DNA of 64,000 nt from assembly GCF_000686525.1 (NCBI RefSeq), contig NZ_JMKT01000008.1:248001-312000 (forward strand), in the 5' to 3' direction. Positions 9,488 to 18,753 of the stretch are shown one piece after another. Made by a program: the position numbers and the translations under genes. Below the pieces are notes generated by a model. That model did not search any database. It worked only from the letters and a program-made list of their open reading frames with translations, and was not told where the DNA came from. Origin of the DNA: Desulfonatronovibrio hydrogenovorans DSM 9292. Lineage in GTDB: Bacteria > Desulfobacterota > Desulfovibrionia > Desulfovibrionales > Desulfonatronovibrionaceae. Each line of letters begins with the position of its first letter. Position 1 is the stretch's first letter.

Positions 9488-10288
9488 ATGGATAGAACAC
9501 CCGTGGTTGCAGGACAATTTTATCCCTCAGAACCGGAAGCCCTGAACCAGGAGGTGGCTGGATATTTAAAGGGTCGGAAGTCTGACCGGAAGACCATCCT
9601 GGCCATGGTCCCTCATGCAGGCTATGTTTTTTCGGGCAAGACAGCAGGAAAGGCTCTGGCCATGGCCAGCCTTGCCACCAGGGTCATCCTTTTGGGCCCC
9701 AACCATACCGGAAGGGGAACCAGACTGGCGGTCTGGCCAGACGGGGACTGGGTCATGCCGGGATTCAGAGTTAAGGTTGACCGGGAACTGGCAGGTGAAA
9801 TGACAGAAAACGCCGGTTTTTCACCTGACTATCAGGCTCACCTGCATGAACATTCCCTTGAGGTTATCCTGCCTTTTCTGCGGATGTGTCTGGATGATTT
9901 CTCCATTGTCCCGGCTGCAGTGGCAGAACCAAGGCTGGAGACTCTTATGGAGACGGGCCGCAGCCTGGCTGAACTCATTCAGAAAAGCGGCCTGGATGTC
10001 TGCCTGGTAGTCAGCTCGGATATGAGCCATTATATATCCCATGACCAGGCCCGGAAAATGGACATGAGCGCCATTGACCGGATTCTGGCTTTGGATCCGG
10101 AGGGACTCTTTCAGGTCGTCCGGAATAAGGGTATTTCCATGTGCGGGATACTGCCCATGGTGCTTGGGCTGACCTGTGCAATCGAGCTGGGAGCTCAACA
10201 GGCTGTCCTGGCCGATTACTCAACCTCGGGTGAAGTCAACCAGGATTTCTCCCAGGTGGTTGGTTATGCAGGGATACTGGTCAGCTGA
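9488..10288 (+). CDS. amrB: MEMO-family protein (AmmeMemoRadiSam system protein B)
   Basis: 266 residues, full length for the MEMO1-like family. Signature blocks: VAGQFYPSEP near the N-terminus, VPHAGYVFSGKTAGKAL, GPNHTGRGTRLAVW, EHSLEVILPFL and SSDMSHYISHDQA; the His/Asp residues in these blocks form the metal site in MEMO proteins. In many bacteria and archaea the gene is linked to AMMECR1 and a radical-SAM gene, neither of which is in this window, so the system is either incomplete or scattered. AGGGAGGGAAG ahead of ATG 9488 is a strong ribosome binding site. The reaction is not established for the family. Confidence 0.88.
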   Translation: MDRTPVVAGQFYPSEPEALNQEVAGYLKGRKSDRKTILAMVPHAGYVFSGKTAGKALAMASLATRVILLGPNHTGRGTRLAVWPDGDWVMPGFRVKVDRELAGEMTENAGFSPDYQAHLHEHSLEVILPFLRMCLDDFSIVPAAVAEPRLETLMETGRSLAELIQKSGLDVCLVVSSDMSHYISHDQARKMDMSAIDRILALDPEGLFQVVRNKGISMCGILPMVLGLTCAIELGAQQAVLADYSTSGEVNQDFSQVVGYAGILVS

Positions 10289-10318
10289 ACTGGGCTTGGC
10301 CTGACAGATCCCATGGAA

Positions 10319-11173
10319 TTATGTCTGGCTGGTCCTTTTTTTCCAGGAATCAACCGTATTGCTCAGAAGCTGGGCAATGGTCATGGGCCCTACGCCTCCC
10401 GGCACCGGAGTCATGGCCAAGGCTTTTTCCCGGATTCCTTCAAAATCACAGTCACCCACCAGCCCGTCCTCGGTCCTGTTAATTCCCACATCAACCACAA
10501 CCGCTCCAGGTTTGACCATGTCCGCGGTGACGAAGCCGGGTCTGCCTACAGCTGCAAAGACAAAGTCAGCCTGTAGAACGTGTCCCTTGAGATCCGAAGT
10601 CCTTGAGTGGCAGACAGTGACCGTGGCGTTGGAGCCAAGGAGCATTAGGGCCAGGGGTTTGCCCACGATGTTACTGCGGCCGATGATGACGCAGTCCTTT
10701 CCTGTCACGCTCAGGTCATAGGCCTGCAGGAGGGTCATTATCCCGGCCGGAGTACAGGACCGGAATCCGGGCAGGCCCAGGGTGAGCCTGCCTACGTTTT
10801 CCGGATGAAAACCGTCCACGTCCTTTTCCGGAAGGATAAGTTCAAGACATTTTTGGGAGTCCAGATGTCCCGGCAGGGGCAGTTGAAGGAGAATTCCGTC
10901 CACATCAGGGTCTAGATTGAGCTTTTGGATCAGGTCTTCCAGGTCAGACTGGGAAGTATCGGAATCCAGCCTGTAGCCGAAGGAACTGATGCCCACCTCA
11001 TGACAGTTTTTTTCCTTGTTGCGCACATAAACTGCTGAAGCCGGATCCTGACCCACCAGGATTACAGCCAGTCCCGGTTTTCGGCCGACCTCTCCAAGCT
11101 GACCGGCGATCTCCTTTTTGAGCTTGTTCCGCAGATTGGCTGCTGCCGCTTTGCCGTCCAGAATCAGCATCAT
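10319..11173 (-). CDS. folD: Bifunctional methylenetetrahydrofolate dehydrogenase/cyclohydrolase
   Basis: 284 residues, normal for FolD, which interconverts 5,10-methylene- and 10-formyl-tetrahydrofolate in the cytoplasm. Seen: YVRNKEKNCHEVGI with the catalytic Lys block, DGILLQLPLPGHLD, PEKDVDGFHPENVGRL, the NADP-binding GRSNIVGKPLALML, and PVPGGVGPMTIAQLL at the C-terminus. The start at 11173 is chosen because its ATG overlaps the eno stop (TAATG), with AGGAG inside the last eno codons; a longer frame reading into eno is not supported. Operon with coaX and eno. Confidence 0.96.
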   Translation of the reverse strand: MMLILDGKAAAANLRNKLKKEIAGQLGEVGRKPGLAVILVGQDPASAVYVRNKEKNCHEVGISSFGYRLDSDTSQSDLEDLIQKLNLDPDVDGILLQLPLPGHLDSQKCLELILPEKDVDGFHPENVGRLTLGLPGFRSCTPAGIMTLLQAYDLSVTGKDCVIIGRSNIVGKPLALMLLGSNATVTVCHSRTSDLKGHVLQADFVFAAVGRPGFVTADMVKPGAVVVDVGINRTEDGLVGDCDFEGIREKALAMTPVPGGVGPMTIAQLLSNTVDSWKKRTSQT

Positions 11174-12468
11174 TACTCCTCTTCCTCTCCGAACCACTGC
11201 AGGGCCACAGCCGGTCCAAAGTAGATGGCCTGATCGTCGAGCTCTTCTTCGATGCGCAAAAGCTGGTTGTATTTGGCCAGACGGTCGCTTCGGCACAGGG
11301 AGCCGGTCTTGATCTGGCCGGCATTGACCCCGACAGCCAGGTCGGCAATGAATGAGTCTTCAGTCTCTCCTGAACGGTGGGAAATGACTGTGGAATAGGC
11401 GGCTGACTTGGCCATTTCAATGGTGTCCAGGGTTTCAGTCAGGGTGCCGATCTGATTGAGCTTGATGAGAATGGAATTGGCCACCCCGGTGGTGATGCCT
11501 TCTGCCAGGATCCCCGGGTTGGTTACAAAGATATCATCGCCCACAATCTGAAGGCTGTCTTCAGTCAGGGAAGTGAATTTGCGCCAGCCTTCCCAGTCGT
11601 TTTCTGCCAGACCGTCTTCAATGGAGAGGATAGGGAATCTTTCAGCCAGATCCTGATAATAAGCTATGAGCTCGTCAACGCTCAGGACCAGCTTTTCACC
11701 CTTGAAATGGTATTTTCCGTCCCGGTAGAATTCCGAGGCTGCAGAGTCAATGGCCAGGGCGATCTCCGGTCCGGGCTGGTATCCAGCTTCTTCTATGGCC
11801 TTGATGATGTATTCCAAAGCCTGACTGTGACTCTTGAGGTTAGGGGCAAAACCACCTTCATCGCCAACAGCTGTGGACAGCCCATCTTTGACCAGAATGG
11901 CCTTAAGGGTGTGAAAGGTTTCAGCTCCCATGCGCAGAGCATCAGCAAAGGTGGCTGCGCCCAAAGGCATGATCATGAATTCCTGGATGTCCAGGTTGTT
12001 GGGGGCATGGGCTCCACCGTTGATGATATTCATCTGGGGAACCGGAAGCACTTTGGCGTTGACCCCGCCGATGTACTGGTAAAGGGGCAGGCCGGTGTAC
12101 TTGGAGGCAGCCCGGGCCACGGCCATGGAGACTCCCAGCATGGCATTGGCTCCCAGCTTGGATTTATTGTCGGTTCCGTCCAGGTCGATCATGAATTCGT
12201 CTATGTCAACCTGACGCAGAGCATCCATGCCGATGACCTCATGAGCGATGTCCTCCACTACATTTTTGATGGCCCTGCTCACTCCCTTGCCTCCATAGGC
12301 TTCCTCCCCGTCGCGAAGTTCCAGGGCTTCCCTGGAACCGGTGGATGCACCCGATGGAACTGACGCCCGTCCGGTCAAGCCGGACTCCAGAATAACTTCC
12401 ACCTCAATGGTGGGATTCCCCCTTGAATCCAGTATCTGCCGGGCCATGATATCGGAAATTATGCTCAT
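11173..12468 (-). CDS. eno: Enolase
   Basis: 431 residues, normal for bacterial enolase (2-phosphoglycerate to phosphoenolpyruvate, glycolysis/gluconeogenesis). Seen: [17 protein letters not shown], the substrate loop [19 protein letters not shown], metal ligands in the [23 protein letters not shown] and [11 protein letters not shown] blocks, catalytic Lys in [15 protein letters not shown], and the SHRSGETED signature. A run of Glu codons at the C-terminus doubles as the folD ribosome binding site. It is 16 bp downstream of coaX. CAGGAGTG precedes the start. Confidence 0.97.
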   Translation of the reverse strand: MSIISDIMARQILDSRGNPTIEVEVILESGLTGRASVPSGASTGSREALELRDGEEAYGGKGVSRAIKNVVEDIAHEVIGMDALRQVDIDEFMIDLDGTDNKSKLGANAMLGVSMAVARAASKYTGLPLYQYIGGVNAKVLPVPQMNIINGGAHAPNNLDIQEFMIMPLGAATFADALRMGAETFHTLKAILVKDGLSTAVGDEGGFAPNLKSHSQALEYIIKAIEEAGYQPGPEIALAIDSAASEFYRDGKYHFKGEKLVLSVDELIAYYQDLAERFPILSIEDGLAENDWEGWRKFTSLTEDSLQIVGDDIFVTNPGILAEGITTGVANSILIKLNQIGTLTETLDTIEMAKSAAYSTVISHRSGETEDSFIADLAVGVNAGQIKTGSLCRSDRLAKYNQLLRIEEELDDQAIYFGPAVALQWFGEEEE

Positions 12469-12483
12469 TGTTCACTCCTGCTG

Positions 12484-13287
12484 TTAAAGAGTTGTCTGTT
12501 CTTTGGTTATCAGATTGTTGTCAATGGACAAAAATTTCAGCCCTTCCAGGAGCAGGTCGGGCTGGACCCTGGTCATGGAAGGACATAGCCCGGCCAGGCC
12601 TGAAGCTGCTCCACCCGTGCCCACTACCTGGACCTGGGGAGGGAGTTTCTGTTTGAGTCTTTTAACCAGGCCTTCCACCAGGTCTGCAAAACCGAACAGG
12701 GTCCCCTGGCTTAGGCTCTGGACGGTGCTCTGTCCAATCTCCAGTTCATGATGAGCAAAGTCCAGGGAGAACTGGGGCAGCTTGGCTGTCTGGGTGCTCA
12801 GGGCCTTGATGGACGAATTCAGTCCGGGGCAGATCAATCCTCCCAAATAGTCATGATCTACAATGCAGTCAAAAGTGGTGGCCGTACCAAAGTCAATGAC
12901 GATGATGCTTTTCTGCTGGCAGAGGCGTCTGGCGGCAAAGGCCGTGACCAGCCGGTCAGCCCCGACTTCCATGGGACGGAGGTATTTATTGTTTATTGGT
13001 AGATCAAGGTCACCTGGAACAAAGTAGCAGGGGCAGCCGCAAAACCTTTTGGCGGCATTGGAAATGGGCCTGTCCAGCAGGGGGACCACTGAGGAGGCAA
13101 CCCAGGCCTTTATACTTCCGGGAAGAACGTTTTCCAGACGGAAATAATCATAGACCTTGAGGCCCAGAGAGTCGGATGTCTCCCGGATGTCTGTTGGCAG
13201 TTTGAGTACGGACGTCAATCCGCTTTCCCGGGCGAGACTCAGTTTGATATTTGTGTTGCCGATGTCCAGCAGAAGGATCCATGACAT
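12484..13287 (-). CDS. coaX: Type III pantothenate kinase
   Basis: 267 residues, normal for CoaX, the ATP-dependent, monovalent-cation-requiring kinase that phosphorylates pantothenate in the first step of CoA synthesis. ASKHA-fold motifs: phosphate 1 loop LLDIGNTNIKLSLA (6-19), GADRLVTAFAAR in the middle with the conserved catalytic Asp, and phosphate 2 loop VIDFGTATTFDCIV. It is the first gene of a coaX-eno-folD operon and is about 1.5 kb from panC and panD, the upstream steps of the same pathway, which sit on the other strand. Confidence 0.95.
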   Translation of the reverse strand: MSWILLLDIGNTNIKLSLARESGLTSVLKLPTDIRETSDSLGLKVYDYFRLENVLPGSIKAWVASSVVPLLDRPISNAAKRFCGCPCYFVPGDLDLPINNKYLRPMEVGADRLVTAFAARRLCQQKSIIVIDFGTATTFDCIVDHDYLGGLICPGLNSSIKALSTQTAKLPQFSLDFAHHELEIGQSTVQSLSQGTLFGFADLVEGLVKRLKQKLPPQVQVVGTGGAASGLAGLCPSMTRVQPDLLLEGLKFLSIDNNLITKEQTTL

Positions 13288-13352
13288 GGAGTTACCAAAA
13301 TATCAGTCGGTTAGATTTTCTGACAGTGTTCATGCTGTGAGTAAGGATTTTA

Positions 13353-13381
13353 AGAATATAGCCTTGATGGGCATTAGTCAA
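13353..13381 (-). promoter_or_regulatory. Sigma-70-type promoter of coaX-eno-folD
   Basis: On the minus strand TTGACT (13376-13381), a 17-base spacer, and TATTCT (13353-13358), with the expected start of transcription about 60 bases before coaX. The hexamers match consensus at five and four positions. It lies between the stop codon of the upstream Fe-S protein gene and coaX. Confidence 0.6.
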
Positions 13382-13417
13382 ATTATATTCCAGGAAGCGG
13401 GCTGTCTGGAGTATAAC

Positions 13418-14554
13418 TCAGGGCGTAAAAACAATTGCCTCCAGCCAGTGGGCTGCCTGGAAACTGTCCGGGCTTGTGGCTTCAAGCTGGATGATGCAGC
13501 CGCTGCAGTCGGTCAGAACCAGGTTGTTCCGGCTGGATGGCATGTTTTGCCAGAATATATCTGCTATGCGTCTGCTCAGCTGGGGGTGCTGAACTGCAAA
13601 AGATCCGCCCATGCCGCAGCAGTTCCTGTCCATCATGGTAAGGTCAAGGTTCACAGAGGAAAGGGCATTGTCCAGGGCTGCTCTGCTTTGTCCTGATCCG
13701 TGACATGGCTCATGCCAGAAAATAGTTCTGCTTTCTTCTGGGTTGGACCGGGAGATATTCAGCCCGGAAAAGTCCGGAATCAGGGGAAAGAGCTTCTGCC
13801 TGAATCCGGTCTGGGCATTGAGACTGGAATTACTGAAAAAGGGGTTTTTTAATCCATCCAGGCAGGTGGCGCAGAGAACAAAAATATCAGGTTTGCCCAG
13901 CTTGACCCAGATCTGGAGATTTTTTTCCCTCTCCCTTTTTTCCTGCTCAAAAAGTCCTGCCGAACCCAGGGGGTATCCGCAGCATTTCCAGTCTGGAGTT
14001 TTGATGGTCTCAAAACCCAGGGCATCAAGAAGGTGAATTGCTTTTTCATGAAGCCCGGGCCGTAAATGCAGGGCCACGCACCCCGGAAACAACACGGCCC
14101 GGCGGGAAGTATGGCTGATGCGGCCTGAAATCTGCAGTACCGGTGGAATCAGATTCTTGTCCGCCAAGGCATTGTCAATAATAGGTGGTATTGAGGGGAT
14201 AAATGCTCTGGTACCTTTGAGTACAGGCATGATTTTTGGTCCAGAGGTGATCATCCTGGACCATATCCAGGATTTCCAGTCCGGGTGAGCAGATTTTAGT
14301 CTGGCGATTTCCAGGGGCAGGTTTATTTTTTGAGGACAGACATCAAGACATTTTTTGCACCCTGCACAAAGTCCGGCCAGGTAGTCGACCCTTTTTCTTT
14401 CCAGAAAATATTTACCGCTGTTCTGAAGCAGAAATTTTTTGCCCCTTGGGCTCAGCTCCTCCCGTTGGGTTGCCCTGAATACCGGACAGACTTCCATACA
14501 GCGGCCGCACAGAGTGCATTCTATGGGAGGGTGGTATTGATTATATTCCAACAT
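13418..14554 (-). CDS. GlcF/LldE-like iron-sulfur oxidoreductase subunit with CCG domains
   Basis: 378 residues. Two ferredoxin-type [4Fe-4S] motifs lie at the N-terminus (C13, C16, C19, C23 in ECTLCGRCMEVCP, and CAGCKKCLDVCP about residues 62-73). Two cysteine-rich CCG domains follow (DWKCCGYPLGSAG; HEPCHGSGQSR ... NCCGMGGSF), which in HdrB and GlcF bind noncubane or [4Fe-4S] clusters. The arrangement matches the Fe-S subunit of glycolate or lactate dehydrogenases. No flavin subunit gene is adjacent, so the partner enzyme is elsewhere or the protein acts with another dehydrogenase. It is divergent from panC; the ribosome binding site before ATG 14554 is weak. Confidence 0.85.
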   Translation of the reverse strand: MLEYNQYHPPIECTLCGRCMEVCPVFRATQREELSPRGKKFLLQNSGKYFLERKRVDYLAGLCAGCKKCLDVCPQKINLPLEIARLKSAHPDWKSWIWSRMITSGPKIMPVLKGTRAFIPSIPPIIDNALADKNLIPPVLQISGRISHTSRRAVLFPGCVALHLRPGLHEKAIHLLDALGFETIKTPDWKCCGYPLGSAGLFEQEKREREKNLQIWVKLGKPDIFVLCATCLDGLKNPFFSNSSLNAQTGFRQKLFPLIPDFSGLNISRSNPEESRTIFWHEPCHGSGQSRAALDNALSSVNLDLTMMDRNCCGMGGSFAVQHPQLSRRIADIFWQNMPSSRNNLVLTDCSGCIIQLEATSPDSFQAAHWLEAIVFTP

Positions 14555-14647
14555 AAAATCGTGACCAAAAAAGGCTTTTGCAGACGATTTTCAAACAAGG
14601 GCCTTGTTATGGACAATCAATAAGTATTGTTTTAATAATTTAAGGTT

Positions 14648-14683
14648 CCCGGAATGTGCGGTAAAACCGGTCCGGGTGTTTTT
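14648..14683 (+). terminator. Hairpin plus T-run in the panC upstream region
   Basis: CCCGGA (14648-14653) pairs with TCCGGG (14671-14676) around an inner CGGT/ACCG stem, followed by TTTTT at 14679-14683. In the plus direction this resembles an intrinsic terminator about 80 bases before panC, so it could act as a leader attenuator or stop antisense readthrough. The asymmetric bulge lowers confidence. Confidence 0.35.
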
Positions 14684-14765
14684 GCTGCAAAATTTTCGGT
14701 TCCGGAAAAGAACCTGTCGTTATAAAGGACCGAACACTGTTTAAGTATAAAATGTTTTTAAGGCA

Positions 14766-15608
14766 ATGGATATAATCACAGATCCGGCAGAAATGCAGGA
14801 AACAGGTCTTGAAGCCCGCCGCCAGGGGCATGAAATCGCCCTGGTTCCGACCATGGGCTTTTTTCACCAGGGTCATTTAAGCCTCATGAGCTGGGCCAGA
14901 CAGAATGCCGGGAAGGTTATTGTCTCCCTTTTTGTCAATCCTGCTCAGTTCGGTCCAGGAGAAGATCTTGACAGATACCCCAGGAACCTGGAGGGAGATG
15001 CAGAGTTGGCTGCCTCCCAGGGGGTTGATTATCTTTTTGTGCCTAGAGCAGAGGACCTTTATCCTCGGGATTTTGACACTTGGATAACTGTTCCGGGGCT
15101 TTCATCCGAACTGTGCGGTAAATCCAGGCCAGGCCATTTCAAGGGCGTGACCACCATCGTGGGTAAGCTTTTTAACCTGACTGTTCCAGATGTAGCGGTT
15201 TTTGGGGAGAAAGACCGCCAGCAGCTGCTGGTCATCCAGAGAATGGTCAGGGATCTGAATATGCCGGTCCGGATTGTTGGAAGGCCGACCTTCAGGGAAC
15301 CAGACGGCCTGGCCATGAGTTCCAGAAATGCCTACCTGGATCCGGATCAGAGAAAAAGCGCCTCCCATATTTATAAAGGGCTTGAAAAAGCCAGGCAGGA
15401 TATCCGGACAGGCCTTGTCTCGGGCAAAATACTTGAAGAGCGGCTGAGAAAGTATTACCGGGAAAATATTCCGGGCTGCAACATAGAGTATATTTCCATT
15501 GTGGACCCATCCACTCTTAAACCCTCTGCCGGAGCGCAAAAAGGAATGTTTTTGGCTGTAGCCCTCAGGCTGGGTCGAGCCAGACTGATTGACAATATTG
15601 AACTTTAA
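14766..15608 (+). CDS. panC: Pantothenate synthetase
   Basis: 280 residues, normal for PanC, which joins pantoate and beta-alanine with ATP. Seen: the HIGH-type nucleotide motif PTMGFFHQGHLSLM, then SLFVNPAQFGPGEDLDRYPR, GHFKGVTTIVGKLFNL, FGEKDRQQLLVIQRMV and the MSSRNAYLDPDQR loop. It heads a plus-strand run with panD (which supplies beta-alanine), a DUF502 membrane protein and metK. AAGG sits just before ATG 14766. Confidence 0.96.
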   Translation: MDIITDPAEMQETGLEARRQGHEIALVPTMGFFHQGHLSLMSWARQNAGKVIVSLFVNPAQFGPGEDLDRYPRNLEGDAELAASQGVDYLFVPRAEDLYPRDFDTWITVPGLSSELCGKSRPGHFKGVTTIVGKLFNLTVPDVAVFGEKDRQQLLVIQRMVRDLNMPVRIVGRPTFREPDGLAMSSRNAYLDPDQRKSASHIYKGLEKARQDIRTGLVSGKILEERLRKYYRENIPGCNIEYISIVDPSTLKPSAGAQKGMFLAVALRLGRARLIDNIEL

Positions 15609-15701
15609 CTGGATAAGATCTGGGCTGAGCGGTACATTGTGTCATCGGGTAGTTATGACTTGAAAGTCGCACAACCTAAAAGAAATCCTAAAAGATCCGA
15701 A

Positions 15702-16061
15702 ATGAAGATAAGGACATTTTTGCAGGCGAAGATTCATCGGGCCACCTTGACCGGGGCTGACCTGGAATACGAAGGAAGCATATCGGTCTGTCCGGACCTG
15801 CTTGAGGCTTCCGGCATAATGGTCAACGAGCAGGTGGACGTATATAATCTGGATAATGGCGAACGTCTGACAACCTATGCCATACTGGGCCGAAAAGGTG
15901 AGATCCGGCTGAACGGGGCTGCTGCCCATAAGGGCAGAGCAGGTCAAAAGGTGATTATTGCCGCTTATGTTGGGCTGGGACCCGAGCAGGTGAAATCGCA
16001 CAAGCCTGTGGTGGTTCTGGTGGACGATCAGAACAGACCCGGGAAAATCAAGCATGGATGA
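15702..16061 (+). CDS. panD: Aspartate 1-decarboxylase proenzyme
   Basis: 119 residues with the start at 15702 (MKIRTFLQAKIHRATLTGAD), the normal PanD N-terminus; an upstream extension to 15639 is not conserved. The self-cleavage site is visible as EYEGSIS, cleaving Gly25-Ser26 to give the pyruvoyl group that decarboxylates aspartate to beta-alanine for PanC. Conserved YNLDNGERLTTY and GAAAHKGRAGQKVIIAAY blocks follow. The last eight bases overlap the start of the DUF502 gene, indicating translational coupling. Confidence 0.95.
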   Translation: MKIRTFLQAKIHRATLTGADLEYEGSISVCPDLLEASGIMVNEQVDVYNLDNGERLTTYAILGRKGEIRLNGAAAHKGRAGQKVIIAAYVGLGPEQVKSHKPVVVLVDDQNRPGKIKHG

Positions 16062-16716
16062 CAAGCATGAAAAATTGACCCTGCTTGGCCGGTTCAGGAA
16101 GTTTCTCAAGGTCAACCTTATTGCCGGCCTGTTGTTTCTGACTCCAATAGCAGCCACTTTTTTCCTGTTAAGGCTGACCATTGGCTGGCTTGATCAGATT
16201 CTGCTGATCATACCCTCCAAGTTCAGGCCTGAAAATTTTCTGCCTTTCCCAGTCCCTGGTCTGGGACTGATCATACTCTTCTTTGTTCTGCTGTTTTCCG
16301 GAGTGTTTGTCCGTAACTACCTGGGCCATAAACTGGTTTCCCTGTGGGAGCGGATTATTGACTACATACCCATTGTCAACAAGATATACACTGCTGTTAA
16401 ACAGCTCATAGACACCATAGCCAAGGGTACAGCCAGGGATTTCAAACGGGTCGTACTCATCGAATATCCCAAGGAGAACATCTTTGCCATGGCCTATGTA
16501 ACAGGGATAGCCATGGGTGAGCTCCAGGAAAAGACCAAAAGAAAAATGATCAATGTATATGTGCCTACCACGCCTAATCCTACCTCGGGTTTCTATCTTA
16601 TGGTCCCTGAAGATGAAACCATACCTCTGGATATGACTGTGGAGGAATCCTTTAAACTGCTTATGTCCGGGGGGATAATCACTCCGGAGAATAAAAGAAC
16701 CAAGGGAGGAAGTTAA
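16054..16716 (+). CDS. DUF502-family membrane protein
   Basis: 220 residues. Two transmembrane helices (about 22-45 and 65-90) lie near the N-terminus, then a soluble domain with the family blocks [33 protein letters not shown] and [16 protein letters not shown], and an acidic middle stretch. DUF502 proteins are widespread inner-membrane proteins of unknown function. The gene overlaps panD by eight bases and its TAA overlaps the metK ATG, so it is embedded in the panC-panD-metK operon. No function can be given. Confidence 0.85.
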   Translation: MDDKHEKLTLLGRFRKFLKVNLIAGLLFLTPIAATFFLLRLTIGWLDQILLIIPSKFRPENFLPFPVPGLGLIILFFVLLFSGVFVRNYLGHKLVSLWERIIDYIPIVNKIYTAVKQLIDTIAKGTARDFKRVVLIEYPKENIFAMAYVTGIAMGELQEKTKRKMINVYVPTTPNPTSGFYLMVPEDETIPLDMTVEESFKLLMSGGIITPENKRTKGGS

Positions 16717-17885
16717 TGATCGCATCCAACAGCCGTTATCTTTTTACGTCCGAATCAGTGACAGAAGGGCATCCGGACAAGGTGGCGGATCAGATTTCAG
16801 ATTCCGTACTGGACACCATAATATCCCAGGACCCCAATGCCAGGGTGGCGTGTGAGACCCTGGTCACCACTGGACTGGCTTTTATTGCCGGAGAAATCAG
16901 CACTGAAGCCTATGCTGATTTTCCAAGCATTGTCCGGGAGACAGTCAGGGAGATAGGATACAACAGCTCGGACATGGGTTTTGACTATGAGACCTGCGCA
17001 GTGATTTCTTCAGTGGACAAGCAATCCCCTGACATCGCCGTAGGAGTGGATCGCAAAAGCCCTGAAGAGCAGGGTGCCGGAGACCAGGGCATGATGTTCG
17101 GTTTTGCAGTCAATGAAACCAAGACCCTGATGCCGGCCCCCATATATTACGCCCACAAACTTTCCAGACGCCTGGCCTACGTGCGCAAGGACAACATCCT
17201 TGATTTCCTTCGACCCGACGGCAAGACCGAGGTCAGTGTTGAGTATATTAACGGCAGGCCGAACCGGATCCACGATGTGGTGGTGGCCTGCCAGCACAAT
17301 GAGAACATTTCCTATGAGGATCTGGTGGAAGCGGTCAAGGAGGAGGTTATCTTCAAGGTACTGCCCCAGGACATGGTGGACAAGGCCATGCGCATCTTCA
17401 TCAATACCACTGGGAGATTTGTTGAGGGCGGACCCAAGGCGGACTGCGGATTGACCGGACGAAAGATCATCCAGGACACTTACGGCGGCATGGGGAATCA
17501 CGGCGGCGGTGCCTTTTCCGGCAAAGACCCGTCCAAGGTTGACCGTTCCGGAGCCTATATGGCCCGGTACATCGCCAAGAACATCGTGGCTGCAGAGCTG
17601 GCCGAACGGTGCGAGGTCCAGGTGGCCTACGCCATAGGCGTTGCAGAGCCGGTATCAGTCCTGGTCACCTCCTGGGGGACCGGAAAGGTTCCTGATGAGA
17701 CCCTGACCCAGGCGGTTAAGGAAGTCTTTGACTTAAGGCCTTATCATATTATCAAGAAGCTCAATCTGCTCAGACCCATTTATAAAAAATCATCCTGCTA
17801 CGGTCATTTCGGACGGGAAGATGTTGATTTTTCCTGGGAGAAGACTGATGCTGTGGATGATCTGCTGACAGCGTGCAAAGTATAG
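16716..17885 (+). CDS. metK: S-adenosylmethionine synthase
   Basis: 389 residues, normal length. MetK makes SAM from methionine and ATP. Seen: [20 protein letters not shown] at the N-terminus with the catalytic His, [12 protein letters not shown], the [20 protein letters not shown] block, and the phosphate loop [19 protein letters not shown]. Its ATG shares a base with the TAA of the DUF502 gene. A 12-bp perfect hairpin follows 11 bp after the stop codon. Confidence 0.97.
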   Translation: MIASNSRYLFTSESVTEGHPDKVADQISDSVLDTIISQDPNARVACETLVTTGLAFIAGEISTEAYADFPSIVRETVREIGYNSSDMGFDYETCAVISSVDKQSPDIAVGVDRKSPEEQGAGDQGMMFGFAVNETKTLMPAPIYYAHKLSRRLAYVRKDNILDFLRPDGKTEVSVEYINGRPNRIHDVVVACQHNENISYEDLVEAVKEEVIFKVLPQDMVDKAMRIFINTTGRFVEGGPKADCGLTGRKIIQDTYGGMGNHGGGAFSGKDPSKVDRSGAYMARYIAKNIVAAELAERCEVQVAYAIGVAEPVSVLVTSWGTGKVPDETLTQAVKEVFDLRPYHIIKKLNLLRPIYKKSSCYGHFGREDVDFSWEKTDAVDDLLTACKV

Positions 17886-17896
17886 TTGACCTATTG

Positions 17897-17928
17897 CCGG
17901 CCATGCCCTGGATGCGGGGCATGGCCGG
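17897..17928. terminator. Perfect 12-bp hairpin after metK
   Basis: CCGGCCATGCCC (17897-17908) and its exact complement GGGCATGGCCGG (17917-17928) around an eight-base loop. There is no T-run on either side, so it is not a classical intrinsic terminator; it may stabilise the metK mRNA 3' end, pause polymerase, or regulate the gene that starts 18 bp later. Confidence 0.55.
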
Positions 17929-17946
17929 ATTCCAGCGGGAATAACC

Positions 17947-18753
17947 ATGGCCCAGAACCTTTCGGATAAAGTAAAGAGTTTTTTTCTGGCCAAATCATCC
18001 AGGAATGGCCGATCCCTTTCCGGAGATTTTGACTTGCTGGAAATGCCGGTGGAAGCGGTTCTTGCCTACTGGCTGTCAGTCAAAAGGGTTCTGGAGGCCA
18101 AAGGTCAGTCATTTATTGCAGCTGAAAGGGAGAAAACCAGCGAGCCTTTTGTAAGTCACCTGCTGGGTCTTTTGCAGTCTTCCTTAAGTCCTGAGGATAT
18201 CCAGCGTTTCGGGGCCATAAAAAAGCAGGCCATTTTAAGAGACCTGCAGCGCAAGTTCATCCTCATGTCCATATCCATCCTGGGTATGGCCACCAACGAG
18301 AACCCCCAAAAGGTCCTCATCCGGATTATCTCCAAGTTTCCTATTTCCCCAATATATGAAAAACAGGTCTTTGAGGCTGCATCAGAGGTTCTGAAAAAAA
18401 TGGAAGACGGGGATCTGAACCGGGAAAAGTTCCTGAACATTGATCACAGGATGAAAATCGAGTCCCTGATCCTCAACCTGGTCATCTATAATATGCTGGC
18501 CAGACGCATGGGAAGAAGGGAGATTGGAGATTTTATCGGGCATATCCGTTCATTTTATTTTGCCGAAGGCCTCTCCCTGATAGTTGACGGGTTTGAATAT
18601 GATTTCATCAAGCACAGGCTCAATCTGCAGAAAAAGGAAATCCTTGAACTCACCGAATCCAAGATGGACATGTCCCTGCACATTTGTTCAGGCATCAAAT
18701 CCGGCCTTAGCTATGACGACCTGCAGCTGGTCGGGGCATCCTACCTCATGTAG
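17947..18753 (+). CDS. Unrecognised helical cytoplasmic protein
   Basis: 268 residues, not recognised. There is no signal peptide, membrane segment or cysteine cluster; the sequence is strongly helical and charged, with a basic middle part (FGAIKKQAILRDLQRKF) and a DRRMK/HRMKIES-like stretch. The ribosome binding site is modest (GGGAA). It follows the metK hairpin by 18 bp and its 3' end overlaps the 3' end of echF, which is on the other strand, by eight bases. Coding is supported by a full-length clean frame with typical composition and no better frame on either strand. Function unknown. Confidence 0.75.
   Translation: MAQNLSDKVKSFFLAKSSRNGRSLSGDFDLLEMPVEAVLAYWLSVKRVLEAKGQSFIAAEREKTSEPFVSHLLGLLQSSLSPEDIQRFGAIKKQAILRDLQRKFILMSISILGMATNENPQKVLIRIISKFPISPIYEKQVFEAASEVLKKMEDGDLNREKFLNIDHRMKIESLILNLVIYNMLARRMGRREIGDFIGHIRSFYFAEGLSLIVDGFEYDFIKHRLNLQKKEILELTESKMDMSLHICSGIKSGLSYDDLQLVGASYLM

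Noticed and set aside
11174-11296. Longer N-terminus for folD reading into eno
   Set aside because: The FolD family starts at the MMLILDG region and AGGAG plus TAATG coupling mark ATG 11173.
11707-12363. 218-codon frame antisense to eno
   Set aside because: Shadow of enolase, whose whole length is conserved.
13157-13696. 179-codon plus-strand frame spanning the coaX promoter and parts of two genes
   Set aside because: Overlaps two well supported genes and a promoter on the other strand.
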